Assembly: GCF_001746365.1 (NCBI RefSeq) | Contig: NZ_MJAJ01000007.1 | Location: forward strand, 41,346-105,345 | Direction of reading: 5' to 3' | Length of the DNA: 64,000 bases | Origin: Streptomyces sp. LUP30 | Lineage (GTDB): Bacteria; Actinomycetota; Actinomycetes; Streptomycetales; Streptomycetaceae | Program-made: the position numbers and the translations under genes | Notes under the pieces: generated by a model | The model's database searches: none | Told to the model about the DNA's origin: nothing | Seen by the model: the letters and a program-made list of their open reading frames with translations, nothing else | In this document: piece after piece, positions 60,654 to 64,000 of the stretch | How positions within the stretch are numbered: position 1 is the first letter of the stretch | Layout of the letters: the number at the start of each line of letters is the position of its first letter

Positions 60654-62384
60654 GTGACCGCAGAACAGCAGAAGAAGCCCCGCGCCGAGGACGACTGGAC
60701 CTTCGAGATCGTCATCGCCGTCGTCGTCGTGCTCGTCGTCGGCGCCGGTGCCTGGCTGGCGGCGAAGATCGGGGCGGGGTACTCCGACGCGCCCGCGCCG
60801 GCCGGCAATCCGCTGACCTTCCTCGTCGACGTGGTCAAGGGCGACTACAGCTGGCCCGGTTCCGCGGCCAGCGCCGTCGCGGCCGGGGAGGCGGTGGTGG
60901 CCGGGTTGCTCGGCCTGGCCGTCCACCGGGTGCGCGAGCGGTTCCGGAACAAGCCGAAGGTGGACGGCGCCGCCCGGCATCTCGCCAAGGGCGAGGAGCT
61001 CGGCAGGCTGACCATGAAGGGCGCGGCCGCCACCGCCGAGCGTCTCGGCGTGCAGTCGCGTACGCCCGGCGTGTTCATCGGACGGTCCGTGAAGGGACGT
61101 CAGCCGCTGTTCGGTTCGTACGAGGACATGCACGTCGACATCTGGGGCCCCCGGACCGGCAAGACGACCCGGCGGGCCATTCCCGCCATCCTCGACGGGC
61201 CCGGCGCCGTCCTCGTCACCTCGAACAAGCGTGACATCGTGGACGCGACCCGGGGGCCGCGGACCGCGCGCGGACCGGTGTGGGTGTTCGACCCGCAGCA
61301 GGTCGCGCAGGAGGAGCCGAGCTGGTGGTGGAACCCGCTGTCGTACGTCACCGACGTCGCCAAGGCCCGCAAGATGGCCGACCACTTCGCCAGCGGCTCG
61401 CGTGACGCCAACGCCTCCACCGACGCCTTCTTCGACCCGGCCGGCCAGGACCTGCTGGCCAACCTGCTGCTCGCCGCCGCCTGCGCCAAGACGTCGATCA
61501 CCCAGATCTACACCTGGCTGTCCAATCCCAGGGACGACACCCCGGAGCGGATCCTGCGCGGCGCCGGGCACGCGATGTCCGCCGACGCCGTCGCCGGTGT
61601 CGTCAACGCTCCCGACAAGCAGCGCAGCGGTATCTACGGCGTCGCCCAGCAGATGGCGTCCTGCCTGGTGAACCCCGAGGTCAACCGGTGGGTCACGCCG
61701 CCCGCCGACCAGTACGCGGGGGAGTTCGACCCGCACGCGTTCGTCCGGGGCGGCGGCACCCTGTACTCCCTGAGCCGGGAGGGGCGCGACTCCGCCGGGC
61801 CGCTGGTGACCGCGCTCACCGTGGCCGTCGTCGAGGCCGCCGAGGAGTACGCCACCACCCAGCGCGGCGGACGCCTGCCGCTGCCCCTCGTCGGCGTCCT
61901 CGACGAGGCCGCCAACGTGTGCCGTTGGCGGAACCTGCCCGACCTGTACTCGCACTACGGCTCGCGCGGCATCATCCTGATGACGATCCTGCAGTCCTGG
62001 GCGCAGGGCATCGAGGTGTGGGGCGAGCGCGGGATGGAGAAGCTGTGGTCCGCCGCGAACGTCCGCGTCTACGGCGGCGGCGTCTCCGACACCCGCTTCC
62101 TGGGCGATCTGAGCGAGCTGGCCGGCGACTACGAGCTGCGGGAGTACCAGACCAGCCGGGAGTCGGAGTTCGGCGGCTGGTCCGGCAACCGTGCCATCAG
62201 CGAGTCCACGCGCCGGGAGCGCGTCCTGCACGTCTCCGACCTCGGGGCGATGCCGCCCGGCCGGGCCCTCGTCCTCGCCTCCGGCACCAAGCCGGTGCTG
62301 GTGGAGACGGTCCCCTGGTGGGAGGGGGCGTACGCAGCCGAGGTCCAGGCCTCGTTGAGGAAGTACGACCCCGGGGCGCGTTGA
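60654..62384 (+). CDS. VirD4/TraG-like coupling ATPase
   Basis: A 576-residue type IV coupling protein. The GTG at 60654 has an aaaggacgg site. Two N-terminal transmembrane segments (IVIAVVVVLVVGAGAWLAAKI and AVVAGLLGLAVH) anchor it. The Walker A is WGPRTGKTTRRAIPA (near residue 165), with VLVTSNKRDIVDATRG as the following conserved segment. The Walker B is PLVGVLDEAANVCRWRNLP (near 415), with ILQSWAQGIEVWGE and the TraM-recognition region after it. Coupling proteins deliver DNA-relaxase complexes or proteins to the channel. It is the last gene of the right-going arm and ends before a terminator. Confidence 0.88.
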   Translation: MTAEQQKKPRAEDDWTFEIVIAVVVVLVVGAGAWLAAKIGAGYSDAPAPAGNPLTFLVDVVKGDYSWPGSAASAVAAGEAVVAGLLGLAVHRVRERFRNKPKVDGAARHLAKGEELGRLTMKGAAATAERLGVQSRTPGVFIGRSVKGRQPLFGSYEDMHVDIWGPRTGKTTRRAIPAILDGPGAVLVTSNKRDIVDATRGPRTARGPVWVFDPQQVAQEEPSWWWNPLSYVTDVAKARKMADHFASGSRDANASTDAFFDPAGQDLLANLLLAAACAKTSITQIYTWLSNPRDDTPERILRGAGHAMSADAVAGVVNAPDKQRSGIYGVAQQMASCLVNPEVNRWVTPPADQYAGEFDPHAFVRGGGTLYSLSREGRDSAGPLVTALTVAVVEAAEEYATTQRGGRLPLPLVGVLDEAANVCRWRNLPDLYSHYGSRGIILMTILQSWAQGIEVWGERGMEKLWSAANVRVYGGGVSDTRFLGDLSELAGDYELREYQTSRESEFGGWSGNRAISESTRRERVLHVSDLGAMPPGRALVLASGTKPVLVETVPWWEGAYAAEVQASLRKYDPGAR

Positions 62385-62417
62385 CGGCCCTACCGCGACA
62401 CCCGTGCAGCGGCCGCG

Positions 62418-62455
62418 CCGAGGGGCCCGGGGGCATCCGCCTCCGGGCCCCTCGG
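62418..62455 (+). terminator. Hairpin terminator after the VirD4-like gene
   Basis: A 13-bp perfect stem (62418-62430 with 62443-62455) with a 12-nt loop, 33 bp after the stop codon. Confidence 0.8.
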
Positions 62456-62509
62456 CGTTCGTCGTGCCGTGGATCGGACGCCCGCGGTCCGGCGGCGGCG
62501 CGTGCCGAA

Positions 62510-62541
62510 CCACGCCGCCACGCCGCCACGCCGCCACGCCG
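62510..62541. repeat. Tandem repeat, 4 copies of the octamer CCACGCCG
   Basis: Four exact copies of an 8-bp unit, followed by degenerate continuation (ccgcaccgccg). Third array in the window with an 8-bp period. Confidence 0.9.
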
Positions 62542-62689
62542 CCGCACCGCCGACGGCCGGCGGGCTCGACGACTCCAGCGGACCGCGGTCAACGCCGTTG
62601 GTTGTATGGTTTCTTGGGCGCTTTTCCGGACGGGCCTTCGCCGGGCCTTCGCAAGGTCTCCGCTTCGTCTCCATGCGTCTCCACCCGTT

Positions 62690-62731
62690 AAGCGGAGTGT
62701 GATGTTGCTACTTCGTTAAGTAGTTCCGCTT
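62690..62731. promoter_or_regulatory. Nested inverted repeat, candidate operator of the xylF-like gene
   Basis: An outer pair AAGCGGA (62690-62696) and TCCGCTT (62725-62731) encloses an inner hairpin CTACTT-CGTT-AAGTAG (62708-62723). CGTTAAG also occurs twice in direct orientation (62686 and 62714). The region is AT-richer than its surroundings and lies about 120-160 bp before the gene. Likely a sugar-responsive regulator site. Confidence 0.6.
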
Positions 62732-62849
62732 GACGTCGGCGGCCGCCGACGCGTTGTCTTTTCAGACACCTGGGTCACCATGTCGCACCCATGTCCGTAC
62801 TGCATCGATTGCACCGAATGCACCGAACGCACCTGAAGTGAGCCCCCGA

Positions 62850-63959
62850 ATGCGTCGTATCGCCATAGCTGTGGTCGCCTCCACGATGTCCCTCTCGCTC
62901 GCCGGGTGCGGCATGCTCGGGGCTTCGGAGGACGGCGCCAGCGCGACACCGACCCGGAGTGACGACATCACGGTGGGTGTGCTGATGCCGGAGGAGACGA
63001 ACACGCGGTACGCCGAGTTCGACTACCCCATCATCAAGCGGAAGGTCTCCGAACTCACCGACGGCAAGGGCAAGACCGAATACGCGAACGCCGCCGCGTC
63101 GACCGAGAAGCAGAACACCCAGATGCAGCGGATGATCGACGACAAGGTCGACATCATCCTGCTGGACGCGGTCGACGCGAAGGTCATCGCGCCCATGGTG
63201 CAGAAGGCCAAGGACGCCAACATCCCCGTCATCGCCTACGACCGTCTGGCCCAGGGGCCGATCGAGGGCTACGTCTCCTTCGACAACGAACTGGTCGGCG
63301 AGGTGCAGGGCCGCACCCTCGCGGAGGCCATCGGCACCGTCAGCCTCGCTGACAAGATCATCATGATGAACGGGTCGCCCACCGACCCCAACGCCGCGCA
63401 GTTCAAGCAGGGCGCGCTCAGCGAACTCAGCGGCCGGGTCACGATCGCCGAGTCGTACGACACCGACAAGTGGAGCCCGGAGGCCGCCCAGGCCAACATG
63501 ACGAAGGCGATCGAGGCGGTCGGCAAGAAGAACATCGCCGGCGTCTACTCCGCCAACGACGCCATGGCCGGCGGCATCATCAAGGCCCTGGAGTCGGCAG
63601 GCGTCAGCGCCAACGACCTGCCCCCGATCACCGGCCAGGACGCGGAACTGGCGGCCGTGCAGCGCATCATCGCGGGCGAGCAGTACATGAGCGTCTACAA
63701 GCCGTACCCCGCCATGGCCGAGGCCGCCGCCCAGGCTGCCGTCGCCAAGGTCCAGGGCCGCGACCTCCAGTTCGACGCCCTCACCCGCGACAAGGTCGAC
63801 AGCCCGACGACCAAGGGCATTCCGGCCAAGCTGGTGACCGTGGTCGCGCTGAAGAAGAACAACATCAAGCAGACCGTGGTCGCCGACGGCATCTACAAGA
63901 TCTCCGACATCTGCACCGCCAAGTACAAGGCCGACTGCCAGGCGCTGAACATCTCCTGA
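62850..63959 (+). CDS. Xylose-type ABC transporter substrate-binding lipoprotein (XylF-like)
   Basis: A 369-residue sugar-binding lipoprotein. The ATG at 62850 has a weak gaagtgag site. The lipobox is SLAGC (near residue 20). The mature protein is a type 1 periplasmic-binding fold with VGVLMPEETNTRYAEFDYP, QMQRMIDDKVDIILLDAVDAK, IPVIAYDRL, YVSFDNELVGEVQG and ITGQDAELAAVQRIIAGEQYMSVYK, all of which match D-xylose-binding proteins. It captures xylose, or a similar sugar, for an ABC importer whose ATPase and permease genes should follow to the right of the window. Confidence 0.92.
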   Translation: MRRIAIAVVASTMSLSLAGCGMLGASEDGASATPTRSDDITVGVLMPEETNTRYAEFDYPIIKRKVSELTDGKGKTEYANAAASTEKQNTQMQRMIDDKVDIILLDAVDAKVIAPMVQKAKDANIPVIAYDRLAQGPIEGYVSFDNELVGEVQGRTLAEAIGTVSLADKIIMMNGSPTDPNAAQFKQGALSELSGRVTIAESYDTDKWSPEAAQANMTKAIEAVGKKNIAGVYSANDAMAGGIIKALESAGVSANDLPPITGQDAELAAVQRIIAGEQYMSVYKPYPAMAEAAAQAAVAKVQGRDLQFDALTRDKVDSPTTKGIPAKLVTVVALKKNNIKQTVVADGIYKISDICTAKYKADCQALNIS

Positions 63960-63964
63960 TCCCC

Positions 63965-64000
63965 GGCCCGACCCGCCGGCCCGACCCGCCGGCCCGACCC
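63965..64000. repeat. 13-bp tandem repeat at the right window edge
   Basis: Two full copies and a partial third copy of GGCCCGACCCGCC beginning 5 bp after the xylF-like stop codon and running off the window. Short ccggc/gccgg arms within it could pair. Confidence 0.85.

Larger units (their letters stand above)
62385..62849. other. Intergenic region between VirD4-like and XylF-like genes
   Basis: 465 bp holding the terminator at 62418-62455, a short octamer array at 62510-62541 and the nested inverted repeat at 62690-62731. Just before the XylF start it also contains repeated 'gcaccgaa' units (62805-62832). No supported gene. Confidence 0.75.

Noticed and set aside
40237..62384. Intact integrative conjugative element
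   Set aside because: No integrase, relaxase, excisionase, replication gene or flanking attachment repeats were seen, so only a secretion-like locus is claimed.

Overview
The window is high-GC actinobacterial DNA, almost certainly from a Streptomyces chromosome. Support comes from very high GC at third codon positions, frequent GTG and TTG starts, 4-bp stop/start overlaps, a dnaK-grpE-dnaJ-hspR operon preceded by HspR (HAIR) operators, a WhiB-type protein, and large secreted hydrolases. Everything here is read from the sequence by eye; family names are pattern recognition, not database results.

Layout. 1-5.4 kb: a sensor kinase (cut by the window edge) and a response regulator that overlap tail to tail, then an ActIV-like metallo-beta-lactamase-fold protein, an ActVB-like flavin reductase and an acyl-CoA carboxylase beta/epsilon pair. 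This looks like the edge of an aromatic (type II) polyketide cluster. 5.5-18 kb: secreted-enzyme country, with a ricin-domain GH74 xyloglucanase, a glyoxalase-fold protein, a peptidase E-like enzyme, a small secreted protein, a GH32 levanase with two LacI-family regulators, and a sedolisin (S53) protease. 18-23.9 kb: a compact operon of a small exported peptide, a DUF5819 (SdpA-like) protein, an HTTM (SdpB-like) membrane protein, a short DCC-type thiol protein and a membrane M23 peptidase, with a two-component system divergent from it. This is the best candidate for an undescribed peptide-maturation system.

24-36.6 kb is core genome: a membrane protein, tRNA-Gly(CCC), a zinc-ribbon protein, dcd, a phosphoribosyltransferase, a Yip1-type membrane protein, an EtfD-like Fe-S reductase, a MraY/WecA-family transferase and the dnaK heat-shock operon. 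36.6-40.1 kb holds a large 934-residue protein of unknown function and a divergent zinc-ribbon partner.

40.2-62.4 kb is one divergent type IV secretion-like locus. The left-going arm runs from a TcpC/VirB8-like protein through a VirB2-like subunit, a PrgI-like protein, a VirB4-like ATPase, two lipoproteins, a VirB6/TrbL-like channel, two paralogous proteins, two unknowns and a WhiB-domain protein. The right-going arm has a tail-anchored protein, DUF4913, a membrane protein, a three-domain cell-wall hydrolase, a beta-propeller lipoprotein and a VirD4/TraG-like coupling ATPase. I found no relaxase, integrase or replication gene within it. The window ends with a xylose-type sugar-binding lipoprotein (XylF-like) preceded by a nested inverted repeat.

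Short tandem repeats, several with an 8-bp period, recur in intergenic gaps, some beginning at a stop codon. Strong GC-rich hairpins separate most convergent gene pairs.
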